In this document: in pieces, positions 7,899 to 16,553 of the stretch
Position numbering within the stretch: the first letter of the stretch is position 1
Layout: each line of letters begins with the position of its first letter
DNA from: CAXQUZ01 sp942491145
GTDB lineage: Bacteria > Myxococcota_A > UBA796 > UBA2385
NCBI GenBank assembly: GCA_942491145.1
Contig: CALOBC010000017.1
Span: forward strand, 372,001 to 436,000
DNA length: 64,000 nucleotides
Direction: 5' to 3'
Made by a program: the position numbers and the translations under genes
The notes under the pieces: model-generated
What the model saw: only the letters and a program-made list of their open reading frames with translations
What the model was told of the DNA's origin: nothing
Databases searched by the model: none

Positions 7899-10613
7899 TC
7901 AGTACAGGACGAGCTCGCCGGCCACGAAGGTGCTTTCGTAGGTGGGCGTGCCGTAGGCATCGTAGCCGTAGGGCTGGTTGAGGCTGCTGCCATCAAAGAC
8001 CAAGTACGATCCGATGATCTCGGCGTCGAAGGTGGGCATCCAGCCGTAGCCCGTGTCGTACATCAGCATGCCGGCGCCGTAGCCGAGGTAGTCGGGGGCG
8101 AAGGCAAGGTTCATCGACGAGTCGCCATCGGCCCGGTCGGCGCACGAGCTCTCGGCCGGGGCGCTCTCCACGAAGGAGAAGGCGACCTCGAGACCGAACT
8201 CACAGTCGGGGCAGACCGCAGCCGAGGGGCTGGCCACCACCTCGTACTCGAGGGTGCAGTCGAGGTCAGCCGGCATGGTGGTGCCGACGCCGGACTCCAC
8301 AGTCATCGTGCCCGCGCCGCCGGTGATGGCGATGTCGCCGCAGCCTGTGCTGGTGCAGTCGAGCCAAGCCGAGCCGTCCACCGCGATGCTGCCGGTGTCT
8401 GCAGCGTCGATGTCGACGGTGTTCTCACCGGTTGACAGGTCGCCGAAGATGCTGCCGAGGGAGCGGAAGGAGCCGCCCGTGGCGATGGACAGGGCCGTGC
8501 CGTTGTCGAAGAAGCCGGTGCTGGAGGCCACGTCGCCGCTCGCGGTGAGCGCGCCGTAGGGGCCGATCTCGATGGCCGTGCCGGTGTGGTTGGACACCAA
8601 GATCCCGTGGACCATGGCGGACGACTCGCCGGTCTGGCCGAGCTGGATGCTGGTGACGCCGGGCGTGGTGCTGGGCCCAAGGGTGCCCTCTGCCCACCGC
8701 AGGTCGCCGTTGTTGATGTAGATGGCGCCGGCTTCCGTGCTGTCGTTGCCCAGGATGGTGACCTTGGCCAAGTCGACGTCGCAGCCGTCCGACGCGATGG
8801 CGCCGCCGATGTCCGCCTGGTTGTTCAGCAGGTTGATGGACTGGAGCTCGACGCTGGCGTCCGCGTTGCAGGAGACCGCGCCGCCGGCCGTCGTGAAGCC
8901 CTCGCCAGCCGCCATTGCGGAGGTGCCGAGACCGCCCGTCATCGTCAGGTTCTGGGCGATGGCGTGCACGCCGTCGGTGGTCATGGAGAGGACGGGGCCT
9001 GTGCCGCCGCCGTTCAGGACGGGGTCGTTGTAGCCGCGGATGTTGATGTCGGCCTGGACGTCAACGTTGACGTTCCAGGTGCCACCGCAGACCTCGATAG
9101 TGCCCTCACTGTCGGCCGTCACGGCACCTGTGAAGGTGCTCGTGATCTCGGACCAGTCGCCGGTCACCCCGTCGCGCAGGGTGACCCGGGAGTCCTCGGA
9201 GGTGCCGGAGTCGCAGTCGTCGTCGATGCCATTGCAGAGCTCCACGGCGCCCGGGTAGACGTCGGACGCTGCGTCGTCGCAGTCGTCGTCCAGAGCCACG
9301 AAGTCGACGGGCTTCTCGCACGCCTGCACCGTCACCGCACTGTCGCCATGGCCGTCGTAGTCGCTGTCTGCGTACCAAGTCGACGTGGAGCTGATGTCGA
9401 GGGCGGCGTCGTCATCGTCGACGGTGCCATCGCAGTTGTTGTCGATGCCGTCACAGACTTCCGTCGCGCCAGCGAAGACGGCCACGTTGCCGTCGTCGCA
9501 GTCGCTGCCCTTCGGGGTGAAGCCAACCGGTGCCGCACAGGTCATCACCCACGTGTCCACCGCGCCGTCGCCGTCGCCATCGCTGTCCTGGTAGAACAGG
9601 CGGCCAGTGGAGGTGTCGACCCCGCTGTCGGCGTCGTCAATGTCGCCGTCGCAGTCATTGTCGATGCCGTCACAGACCTCGGCGGTGCCCGGGAAGCGCA
9701 GGTGGTCGCCGTCGTCGCAGTCATCGCTGTTGTCGACCGTGCCATTGGGCATCGCGCACGCGTCGATGCTGGCGCTCGGGTCACCGAAGCCGTCCCCGTC
9801 CCGGTCGGCCCAGAACGGGGTGCCGCCGATCAGGCCGACATCGGCCTCGTCGGTGCGCCCGTCGCAGTCGTTGTCGACGTCGTCACACTGCTCGATGTTG
9901 CCGGGGAACGCGGCGGCCGAAGCGTCGTCGCAGTCCGTGAAGTCGGTCACGAAGCCAGCGGGCATCTCGCAGGCCATCGTCGGGTTCGCAGCGTCGCCGA
10001 AGCCGTCGAGGTCCGCGTCCGCGAAGAAGGTGGAGCGACCGATGGTGTCGTCGTCGGCGTCGTCCACTGCAGCGTCGCAGTCGTTGTCGATGCTGTCGCA
10101 GATCTCGGCATTGCCGGGAAAGCGAAGCTCATTGTTGTCGTCGCAGTCGTCGTCGAGTCCCACGAAGCCGGCCGGTGCGGTGCATGCGAGCAGCGTGCTG
10201 TTCACATCGCCGTGTCCGTCGCCGTCACTGTCCTGCCAGAACGTCGTGGCGGTCAGGGTCTCGAGGTCATCATCAGCGTCGTCGGTGAGCGCGTCGCAGT
10301 CGTTGTCCTGCCCGTCGCAGACCTCGGTGGCGCCCGGGTGGATGCGGCTGTCGTTGTCGTTGCAGTCGAACTCAGCGGTGTAGCCGTCGCCGTCGAGGTC
10401 CTGCTTGGATGGGTCGTCGATGTCGCCGCCGTCGCCCCCGTCGACGCCATCACCCCCGCCATCTGTGTCTGGCTCGTCGTCCTGTGGCGCATCCACCAGC
10501 TTTGGAGCCTCGGTGCTTGGACCGTCGAGCTGCTCGACGCAGCCGCTCATGGCGAGCAGGGTGATGAAGGAGAGTCCGAGACCCTGGGTCAGCGTGGAAA
10601 TTGCGTTGGTCAT
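7899..10613 (-). CDS. MopE-type repeat lipoprotein with beta-helix domain
   Basis: 904 residues from the ATG at 10613, preceded by GAGG. The N-terminus carries a lipoprotein signal with lipobox LAMSGC near residue 25. An Asp/Gly-rich linker follows, then six copies of the putative metal-binding MopE motif (pattern DCDD...PGA.E.CDG.DNDCDG), each about 55 residues, and each with an intervening DSDGDGHGD-type calcium-binding loop. The C-terminal 550 residues look like a right-handed beta helix, with GGAI/NN-rich rungs as in polymorphic outer-membrane proteins (NNQADIGGAI). Expected to sit on the cell surface; ligand binding of calcium or copper is inferred from the motif family. Confidence 0.8.
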   Translation of the reverse strand: MTNAISTLTQGLGLSFITLLAMSGCVEQLDGPSTEAPKLVDAPQDDEPDTDGGGDGVDGGDGGDIDDPSKQDLDGDGYTAEFDCNDNDSRIHPGATEVCDGQDNDCDALTDDADDDLETLTATTFWQDSDGDGHGDVNSTLLACTAPAGFVGLDDDCDDNNELRFPGNAEICDSIDNDCDAAVDDADDDTIGRSTFFADADLDGFGDAANPTMACEMPAGFVTDFTDCDDASAAAFPGNIEQCDDVDNDCDGRTDEADVGLIGGTPFWADRDGDGFGDPSASIDACAMPNGTVDNSDDCDDGDHLRFPGTAEVCDGIDNDCDGDIDDADSGVDTSTGRLFYQDSDGDGDGAVDTWVMTCAAPVGFTPKGSDCDDGNVAVFAGATEVCDGIDNNCDGTVDDDDAALDISSTSTWYADSDYDGHGDSAVTVQACEKPVDFVALDDDCDDAASDVYPGAVELCNGIDDDCDSGTSEDSRVTLRDGVTGDWSEITSTFTGAVTADSEGTIEVCGGTWNVNVDVQADINIRGYNDPVLNGGGTGPVLSMTTDGVHAIAQNLTMTGGLGTSAMAAGEGFTTAGGAVSCNADASVELQSINLLNNQADIGGAIASDGCDVDLAKVTILGNDSTEAGAIYINNGDLRWAEGTLGPSTTPGVTSIQLGQTGESSAMVHGILVSNHTGTAIEIGPYGALTASGDVASSTGFFDNGTALSIATGGSFRSLGSIFGDLSTGENTVDIDAADTGSIAVDGSAWLDCTSTGCGDIAITGGAGTMTVESGVGTTMPADLDCTLEYEVVASPSAAVCPDCEFGLEVAFSFVESAPAESSCADRADGDSSMNLAFAPDYLGYGAGMLMYDTGYGWMPTFDAEIIGSYLVFDGSSLNQPYGYDAYGTPTYESTFVAGELVLY
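9185..10415 (-). repeat. Six coding MopE repeats
   Basis: Six imperfect in-frame tandem units of about 165-200 bases within the lipoprotein gene. Each encodes a Cys pair in a CD..DNDCD core next to a DxDGDG loop. The last unit is the most diverged (CNGIDDDCDSG). The DNA similarity is highest around the cores, which makes the segment prone to recombination and assembly collapse. Confidence 0.8.
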
Positions 10614-10890
10614 TGCATCCTCGGGTTGTGTCTTTCCCGGGGACGGATCGGGGTGAGTAGTGCATGAGCGTGGGGAAGTGGTTGTTGGCTTGTGGGCGTG
10701 CTTCGGTACGGCGGGAGCCGCAGTGGGTTGCGGACCCGATGAAGACGGCCGATTGGTCGGCATTCACGGGCCCACTGTTGGCCCTGTTGGGCCGGTCCGG
10801 CACCCACGGTGCGACGGACCCAAGCTGGGCGTGCGGAACAGGGTAGGATCTCGTGAGCGGCCGAATTGCGGGCCGTCGGCGGAGGTTGAG

Positions 10891-12134
10891 TTGGTCGACA
10901 TACAGTGGCCGGAAGACCCCAACTTTCGTGACCTTGCACGGGCCATTGCAGGTCCGCTCCAGCAGCACCTTGCCGCCCTTGACTTGCCGCTGCCAGCGCG
11001 CATGTCGGTGACTCGGGGCGGTGTCGGCGGCCCGCTGTGGACCCGGGCGCCCGACGGGGCCGTGGCCCTGCATGACGAGCTGGCGGGACCTGCGGCCTAT
11101 GGTTCGGCGGACCTGGCTTTGCGGGATCGGGGCCTGGGCGCGCTGGCGTTGGACCGCTGGCGTCGGGCGATTGGTGCGCTCATGGAAGCGGCTTGTCACG
11201 TCGGGAGCCCGGACGACAACCCGCAGCCGCTCGCGGTGCTGGCCGACCACGTGGACCGTGCGGCGCCCGAGCTGGGCTGGTGCTGGCGACCGGCACTCGA
11301 TGTGCTGGAGACCCCGGAGGGAGGCGCGAGCCTCCAGAGCCGCCGCGGGCTGTGGTGGGTGCGGTGGGCCACGGAGGAGGGCGTGGATCTGGGGACCACC
11401 GATCCGGCGACTTGGTTGCGGTTCTGGACGTGGGTGCGGGGAGGCGCGCGGGGCCTGTCCGCGCGCCTACCGGTCTATGTGGCGCCCAGCTCGCCTCGCG
11501 CAGAGGCCGAGGTCTGGCTCGCTCCCCGGGGGGCCACAGTGCTGTCCCGGGGAGGGCGCCCGGCGGTCCGTCTCTCGACGGCGGTCTGGCCCCGGGCCTC
11601 GGCCGACAACGCTGCCCAAGATGGTCTGCTGGTGGTCAGTGTCGAGGGTGGACCAGCCGCGGTGTTGCCCGAATTGCCCGGTCCGGTGGGCACGTGGCGG
11701 CTGGACTCCGGCTCGGTCGGTGGTGCGGTGGGCGCGGCCCGAGGGGTCAGCTTGGAGCTCACCCGAGACGGCGTCGCGGAGCTGGTGGCGGCCGATGCGT
11801 GGCTGGGCATGGTCCACACCGGTGCGCTGGACGACGCCAACCGCCTCGGGGTGAGCGGGGCGTCGACGGGGCGCTGGACGCCTGGGTCCGTAGCGGCCGA
11901 CCTGCGCTCGGGAACGCTGAGCGTGCGCGGGCTCTCCCGGGGCGCGGCGACGGTGCATTCCCGTGGTGGTGGGGGCTTTGCGGTGCCCGGGGGCCCCGAG
12001 TGGATGCGGTCCGGGCCTTCCTGCAAGGCATGGAAGCGGCACCGCTGCCGTGGCGGTGCCTTGCGGATGGTCGGCTGGAGCTGCGCTTGCCGCTGGGCGG
12101 GTCGCTGGTGCTGTATTTCTCCCGGGAGCACTGA
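10891..12134 (+). CDS. Unrecognised protein, apparent frameshift
   Basis: Start taken as TTG 10891 with GGAGG at 10881-10885. The product has an N-terminal helical region (PNFRDLARAIAGPLQQHLAAL split over residues 8-28) and long Leu/Ala/Trp-rich segments, no signal peptide and no known domain. Codon bias and sensible protein are in one frame to about 11990, then pass to the -1 frame, which continues with VDAVRAFLQGMEAAPLPW and stops at 12134 after LVLYFSREH. The shift point falls at G5C4 (11989-11997), so a missing base in a homopolymer is the simple explanation. Read through the shift the protein is about 414 residues. Without correction the first frame runs meaninglessly into the regulator gene. 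Confidence 0.55.
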
Positions 12135-12220
12135 GCCTCGACCGGGTCAAGATGCCGTCGCAGTCAGCAGAGACGGTGTGATCAGGCGGGCGCCGCCCTG
12201 GCCATGCCCAAGACGGAGAG

Positions 12221-12246
12221 AGCCCCCGAGGTGTCCCCCGGGGGCT
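12221..12246. terminator. GC-rich hairpin between convergent genes
   Basis: AGCCCCC (12221-12227) pairs with GGGGGCT (12240-12246) in the gap between the plus-strand gene ending at 12134 and the minus-strand regulator ending at 12303. There is no T-tract, so it is only a candidate terminator. Confidence 0.35.
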
Positions 12247-12302
12247 GGCGCCGATGGTCTGAGCGGCCCACGTGTGTGGGTCAGTCGGCCACGTTGTTGT
12301 GC

Positions 12303-12926
12303 TCAGGCTTCGGTCACACGGGGCAGGGTCTCGTGCAGGCGATGGTCGACCAGCGCCCTCACCAGCTCGGTCATGGAGCCACACTGCATCTTGCCCATGA
12401 TCCGGCCGCGGTGGACTTCCACCGTCCGGGGGCTGATGTCGAGCGCGGCGCCGGTGGCGCGGTTGGACTTGCCGAGCGCGAGCTCACCCAACACCTCGAT
12501 CTCCCGCGGCGTCAGCGACGCGAGGCGGCTCTCGATGGCCTTGCTGGCTTCACGACGGTCGAAGTTGCGCTTCTCCTCGTGGAGGACCTCCCGGAGAAGG
12601 GTCACGAGAGTGTCAACACCCGTGTCGTGCTCGACGACGCCAGCAACACCGCCGCGCATCGCGGTCACGGTGCCAGGAACGTCGATCTTGCGCGCCCACA
12701 CCACAACCGGCAGCCCGCCCATGTTGGCGGCCAGCTCTGTTGCAGAAGTGTCGGGAAGCTTCGGTGCCGTGACCACACAGCCACGGGGCGAAGCGGGCAG
12801 CGCAGCGCGCATGGCTTCGGCCGTGGTGAAGGTCACAACGTGGAAGCCCGCGCCTTCCAGTGCGTTGCGGGTGTTGGTGAGGGACTTCGTGTCGCCATCG
12901 GCGACGTACAGGGTCATTGCGTGCAT
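12303..12926 (-). CDS. FixJ-like LuxR regulator with degenerate receiver
   Basis: 207 residues. Residues 1-115 align in order with a FixJ-type receiver, but the phosphorylation residues are lost: the acceptor Asp position (GC-VV-T-A) is Ala54, the Thr/Ser switch position is Ala78 and the conserved Lys is His100; one acid of the acidic pocket is Gly11. Residues about 135-200 are a normal LuxR/NarL helix-turn-helix (LTPREIEVLGELALGKSNR ... SPRTVEVHRGRIMGKM). It should bind DNA without classic phosphotransfer control. ATG 12926 has GGGAG seven bases upstream. No histidine kinase is adjacent. Targets unknown. Confidence 0.8.
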   Translation of the reverse strand: MHAMTLYVADGDTKSLTNTRNALEGAGFHVVTFTTAEAMRAALPASPRGCVVTAPKLPDTSATELAANMGGLPVVVWARKIDVPGTVTAMRGGVAGVVEHDTGVDTLVTLLREVLHEEKRNFDRREASKAIESRLASLTPREIEVLGELALGKSNRATGAALDISPRTVEVHRGRIMGKMQCGSMTELVRALVDHRLHETLPRVTEA

Positions 12927-13474
12927 AGTTTACTCCCAGGGTCGGGCAATCCTACCCTACGAAAGACTTGCGCGCACGGGTCCCCGGGGGCACCGCGTAG
13001 TGCCATCCTCGCCACGCCGATGGGTTCGTCAGTGATTCTGTGCCGGGGAAGTGGCGATCTGCCTTTCGCTGGGTCTGGCGAGACTGGCCAGTTGCACATC
13101 ATTGTCAGACCGAAGATCAGGTCGGCCGGTTGGGGCATCTGCCGTTTGTGGCCGATCCCGATTGGACCGTGTTTCCCTTGGGCCACAACACAGAATGACA
13201 TAGGCCTGTATCAGAGCCACATCCGGAGGTGGCCACCCGCTGGGCTGGTGATCCGACTCCGGGCAAACCGGAGGTGGACAGCCGGGGCGAGCCCGATAGT
13301 CTGGTGGTGGTTACTACGTGTTAAATCGTAACAAAACACGTGTTATGCGAGGGTTTCGCCCATTCTGTGCGGTGCGCGTAGACTACGGCGGCGCTCGCCC
13401 AGGGCCTCGCGCAGCATTGCAGAGTTTCTGGGCTGCAACGCTGACCCGATTGGTCCATCGTTGGATGACCCAAC
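12927..13474. other. 548-base gap, probable regulatory DNA
   Basis: No convincing gene: short frames here lack codon bias. It must hold the promoter of the regulator gene. From about 13310 the base composition falls, with an AT-rich stretch around 13311-13345 that contains a 10-bp palindrome AACACGTGTT (13335-13344) and a matching half-site ACGTGTT at 13316-13322. The stretch lies 3' of the orphan parA gene. Confidence 0.5.
13316..13344. promoter_or_regulatory. Palindromic site with CACGTG core
   Basis: AACACGTGTT at 13335-13344 is a perfect palindrome; ACGTGTT at 13316-13322 is an extra half-site, 12 bases away from its inverted partner at 13335-13341. It sits in a local AT-rich island 130 bases 3' of the ParA-family gene. 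The CACGTG core is shared with the parS consensus, but the flanks (AA/TT) do not match the full 16-bp parS, so it may be an ordinary operator. Confidence 0.3.
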
Positions 13475-14392
13475 TTAACTATGATTGGCTGTCTCGTCGG
13501 CGGCTGGCCGTGCGAGCTGGGCCACCAGCCACCGCCCCAGCTCGGCGTACTGCTGGGCGCCGCGGCTGTCCGGGGCGTGAGAGAAGATGTCTTTGCCCTC
13601 CTGCTGTGCGCTCGCGAGGCTGTTGTTAATGCCGATCTGCACTGGGGTCAGGGCATCCCCACACGCGTCAGCCAGCTCGCCGAGGATCGCTTGGTTGAGG
13701 CGGGTGTTTCGGCCGTCCACGCGAGTGGGCAGCACGCCGAGCACGTCGATCGTGGGGTTGAGCCGTGCGGCGACCTGATCGATGGCTTCGACAATGCCGT
13801 TGACCCCGGCCAAGGCGAGCGGGGAGGGGTCACACGGCACCAGCACCGAGTCGGCGGCCACGAGCGCATTGATGGTCAACGTGCCCAAGTGGGGCGGGCA
13901 GTCGATCAGGATGATGTCGTACCAAGTCCGGGTGACCTCGATGGACTCCCGCAACACGAACTCCTTGCCGATGCGGCCGGACAGGATGGACTCAGCGGTG
14001 CCCAGGCCGGGATCGACCGGTGTGACGTCCAACCGATCGATTGTTGTGCTGGTCAAGATGTCGAGCACCTCGGCCCCGGGCTTGCCGGTGAGCACATCCG
14101 ACAGTGCGCCGCCGCCCGCCTGCACCTGGGTCTCGAGCGCCCGACCGACGTGGCCCTGGGGGTCGAGATCGATGAGCAGCACGCGCAAGTCGTGGTAGCG
14201 CGCCAGCGCAGCGGCGAGGTTGACCGACGTGGTGGTCTTGCCCACACCACCCTTCTGGGCGGCGACAGCGATGACCGTTGCGGTCCGGTCGCCCCGGGGG
14301 CGGGGAGGCGGGCCAGCGGGTGCGTTGGCGGCGGGTGCCTCGTCCCGTCCGCGGGACAGGCGACGAAGACCGGACTTGAGCAAGCTGCGCAT
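13475..14392 (-). CDS. Orphan ParA-family ATPase
   Basis: 305 residues from the ATG at 14392 (AGGA just upstream). An N-terminal extension of about 38 residues begins with a basic amphipathic MRSLLKSGLRRLSRGR, then a Pro/Ala linker. The ATPase core has the deviant Walker A KGGVGKTT at 47-54, the A' motif LLIDLDPQGH, and Walker B IILIDCPPHLG, all intact, so ATP-dependent dimerisation and DNA or surface binding are expected. ParA relatives position chromosomes, plasmids, chemoreceptor arrays or other cargo. No ParB or replication gene is beside it, so a cargo-positioning role is as likely as segregation. Confidence 0.8.
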   Translation of the reverse strand: MRSLLKSGLRRLSRGRDEAPAANAPAGPPPRPRGDRTATVIAVAAQKGGVGKTTTSVNLAAALARYHDLRVLLIDLDPQGHVGRALETQVQAGGGALSDVLTGKPGAEVLDILTSTTIDRLDVTPVDPGLGTAESILSGRIGKEFVLRESIEVTRTWYDIILIDCPPHLGTLTINALVAADSVLVPCDPSPLALAGVNGIVEAIDQVAARLNPTIDVLGVLPTRVDGRNTRLNQAILGELADACGDALTPVQIGINNSLASAQQEGKDIFSHAPDSRGAQQYAELGRWLVAQLARPAADETANHS

Positions 14393-14410
14393 TGCAGTTC
14401 CTGGCGTGAG

Positions 14411-14422
14411 TTGACACGTCAA
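14411..14422. promoter_or_regulatory. Inverted repeat upstream of parA-like gene
   Basis: TTGAC-AC-GTCAA, 19 bases upstream of the ATPase start codon, between it and the end of the ABC operon. Its place suggests an operator, perhaps for autoregulation, which is common for ParA systems; this is inferred from position and symmetry only. Confidence 0.3.
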
Positions 14423-14470
14423 GGGTAACGGGGTGGTCCAGGGCTGACCAGATGTGTGATTTGTTGGCCA

Positions 14471-15376
14471 TCAGTGCTTGGGAGACAGCGCCTGCAGTCG
14501 CGAGAGGTTGGCCCGCAGCCGTGTGGTGCCGTCGGGGCGCTGGTCGGGCCCGCCGTCTTCGATGGTGTCGAAGTGGACGTGCTTTAGGTCCGGTCCGAGC
14601 GCCGCCTTGACCGCCTCCGTGGGCGGATGTTCCCAGAGCACAACCCCATTGCCCTGCTGTGCCCAGGCCTGCACCGCCGCGAGGGCTTCAGGGCCAGGCA
14701 CCGTGGCAGGGTCCAGATCGAAGGTCGCGATGGGACGGTGGTGATGGTCGACAATGTAGGCTTGGAAGGGATGGTTGGTCGCGAGCCGAAGGTCCCGGAC
14801 GGCCTGGAGTGTGGTCTCCAGCTCCGCGTCCAGCTGGCCAAGCTCGTCCACCAATCCGTCTCGGTTCTTCTCCAAGATGGCGTGCTGGTCGGGCATCTTG
14901 ATGATGAGGTGCTCGGCGAGGGCCTCGGCTTGCCGGGCAGCAGTGGCGGGGTCGAGCCAGGTGTGGGGTTCGGTGCCCCCGTGGCTGTGGGCGGTCTGGC
15001 CATTGTGCTGGTGGGTGGTCTCGGGACCGCTGAGAATGGTGATGCTGGCACTCGTGTCGATCAGTGCGGTGGCCGGCAGCGCGGCCGTGGAGAGCCAAGC
15101 TTCGTAGCCGGCGCCATTCGCGACAATGACGTCGGCGTCAACGATCGCGGAGACCTCGGCCGAAGTGGGCTGCCAGTCCGGGGGATCCATGTCGGCCGGC
15201 AGATGGCACCGAGCTTGGGCAGTGGTCCCGTCGAGCAAGCGCAGGGCCAGCGCGGTGACAGGCCAGCTGAGCGTGGCCACCTGGAGCGGGCCTGCTTCGG
15301 GCGGCGGTGGGGGTTGAGAACACCCGACCAGTGCGGCGAACAGCAAGAAGTCGGTGCGGGCGGGGGGCGTGGGCAC
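14471..15376 (-). CDS. Zinc-type ABC substrate-binding lipoprotein
   Basis: 301 residues from GTG 15376 (GGAGG upstream, 20 bases after the permease stop). Lipobox ALVGC puts the lipid anchor at Cys19. The fold is that of TroA/ZnuA binding proteins: a His-rich loop at 122-132 (HQHNGQTAHSH), the metal motif PHTWLDP at 137-143, a later NHPFQAY block and WEHPPTEAV near the end. The first metal ligand, normally His in DPH...P, is Pro here (MDPPDWQP at 63-70). Zinc is likely but not certain. It is the last gene of a minus-strand operon with an ATPase and an FtsX-like permease instead of a ZnuB-type permease. Confidence 0.8.
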   Translation of the reverse strand: MPTPPARTDFLLFAALVGCSQPPPPPEAGPLQVATLSWPVTALALRLLDGTTAQARCHLPADMDPPDWQPTSAEVSAIVDADVIVANGAGYEAWLSTAALPATALIDTSASITILSGPETTHQHNGQTAHSHGGTEPHTWLDPATAARQAEALAEHLIIKMPDQHAILEKNRDGLVDELGQLDAELETTLQAVRDLRLATNHPFQAYIVDHHHRPIATFDLDPATVPGPEALAAVQAWAQQGNGVVLWEHPPTEAVKAALGPDLKHVHFDTIEDGGPDQRPDGTTRLRANLSRLQALSPKH

Positions 15377-15395
15377 AAGGCCTCCGGGGACAGGG

Positions 15396-16553
15396 TCAGC
15401 CAGGAATGAGCCGCAGACAGAGGAGGGTGGTGGCGCCCCAGGCCAGGACCGCAGCAAGCCCCAGTCCGAGCGTGGCGACCGTGCCCAGCTCCACGGCGAC
15501 CAGGAGGGCGAGGCTGTTGCGGGGGGCGCCGAGAACATCTAGCAACCGGGCTTCTTCGGCCCGGGCTCGCCAGAGGATTGAGGTGAGTGCCCCCACGAGG
15601 CCCAGCACGGCGAGGCCCACCAGTGCGGCCAACACGAGCACCCCCTGCTGCAGCTCCAGCATCACCGAGACCAGGCGCTCCAGCACCCGGTCGGGACGCA
15701 CACCCTGGAGAGACTTGTCGAGGTCCAGCTCGCCCAACACGAGGTCTCGTGCCCGGCCATCCGCCGGCCGGACGAGCAGCAGGCTGACCCGGGAGGCATC
15801 GCCGCTGGGGTGCTCGTGGAACTCGGCCCGGTTTTCGTCGGTCACCCGCCGGAGGGTGCGCAGGTGGTCCGGGCCGTCGCTGGGCGCCCCCTCGGCGTCG
15901 GCGGCGGTGGCGTGGCCGTGGATGTCCCCGTCCAGCAACCACGCGGTCTGGAGACTGACAACAAAGGCGTCATCGAGGGCAGTACCGGTGGGTTGGAGCA
16001 CGCCGCTGAGCTGGAGTGCGAAGGTCTGGGAGCGGCCGATGTCATGCACCGAGGCGTGGTCGGTGCGGACCAGGTCTCCGGGTGCCAGGCCGCGGGCCGC
16101 TGCGATGCGGGCACCAGCTGCGGCCTCTCCCAGCAGCACCGCCGGGCGTCCTTCGGCGGGGCGGGCGCCCAAGAACTCGAGCCCGCCGCCGTCCAGACCC
16201 ACGACAGCGGCGTCCCCGGACCGGTGGCCGAGGTGCACGGCGGCGACGGCCACATCGTCCCCCGCGCCCATGAGGCCCACCCGCCGGGCGGTGTCGGCGG
16301 GCAGGTCCGGGGCGACGACCGACGAGAAGGTCGTGGCGGCGAGGACAAGGTCGAGTGCACTGCCGGGAGGGCCCACCACCAGCGGCAAGGCGGCGGTGCG
16401 TTCGGCCCCCCTGCGGGCCAGGGCGGACGGGGCCGACAGCGCGAACAGCGGCAAGCTGAGGGCGACCCCAAGGGCCAAGGTCAGCGCGGCGGTGCGCCCG
16501 GGGGCCGCGGCGAGGCTGCGCAAGGCGAGCCATGCGATCGATCGGCGGTTCAT
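15396..16553 (-). CDS. ABC permease of FtsX/MacB type
   Basis: 385 residues. One N-terminal membrane segment (about 15-37), a periplasmic domain of some 250 residues, and three closely spaced hydrophobic segments from about 298 to the end: the layout of type VII (MacB/LolE/FtsX) permeases, which work mechanically across the periplasm and usually do not import substrate through the membrane. The segment WRARAEEARLLDVLGAPRNSL between the second and third membrane spans resembles the coupling region. The ATG overlaps the ATPase stop (ATGA), so the two are translated together. The C-terminal end is short for the family. Confidence 0.75.
   Translation of the reverse strand: MNRRSIAWLALRSLAAAPGRTAALTLALGVALSLPLFALSAPSALARRGAERTAALPLVVGPPGSALDLVLAATTFSSVVAPDLPADTARRVGLMGAGDDVAVAAVHLGHRSGDAAVVGLDGGGLEFLGARPAEGRPAVLLGEAAAGARIAAARGLAPGDLVRTDHASVHDIGRSQTFALQLSGVLQPTGTALDDAFVVSLQTAWLLDGDIHGHATAADAEGAPSDGPDHLRTLRRVTDENRAEFHEHPSGDASRVSLLLVRPADGRARDLVLGELDLDKSLQGVRPDRVLERLVSVMLELQQGVLVLAALVGLAVLGLVGALTSILWRARAEEARLLDVLGAPRNSLALLVAVELGTVATLGLGLAAVLAWGATTLLCLRLIPG

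Noticed and set aside
9185..10415. Repeats that could be taken for a CRISPR array
   Set aside because: The units are coding, imperfect, in frame and match the MopE protein motif; there are no unique spacers or cas genes.
10816..10825. Shared GGACCCAAGC-like motif, also at 31464-31474 and 60025-60034
   Set aside because: It occurs at variable distance from starts and also inside a gene (about 46830); probably chance in GC-rich DNA.
12135..13035. Continuation of the 10891 frame past the frameshift
   Set aside because: The protein turns into Arg/Cys/Ser-rich antisense of the regulator gene; the real end is in the -1 frame at 12134.
13335..13344. Full parS site
   Set aside because: Only the CACGTG core fits; the outer bases differ from the parS consensus and no ParB is near, so it is listed only as a palindrome.
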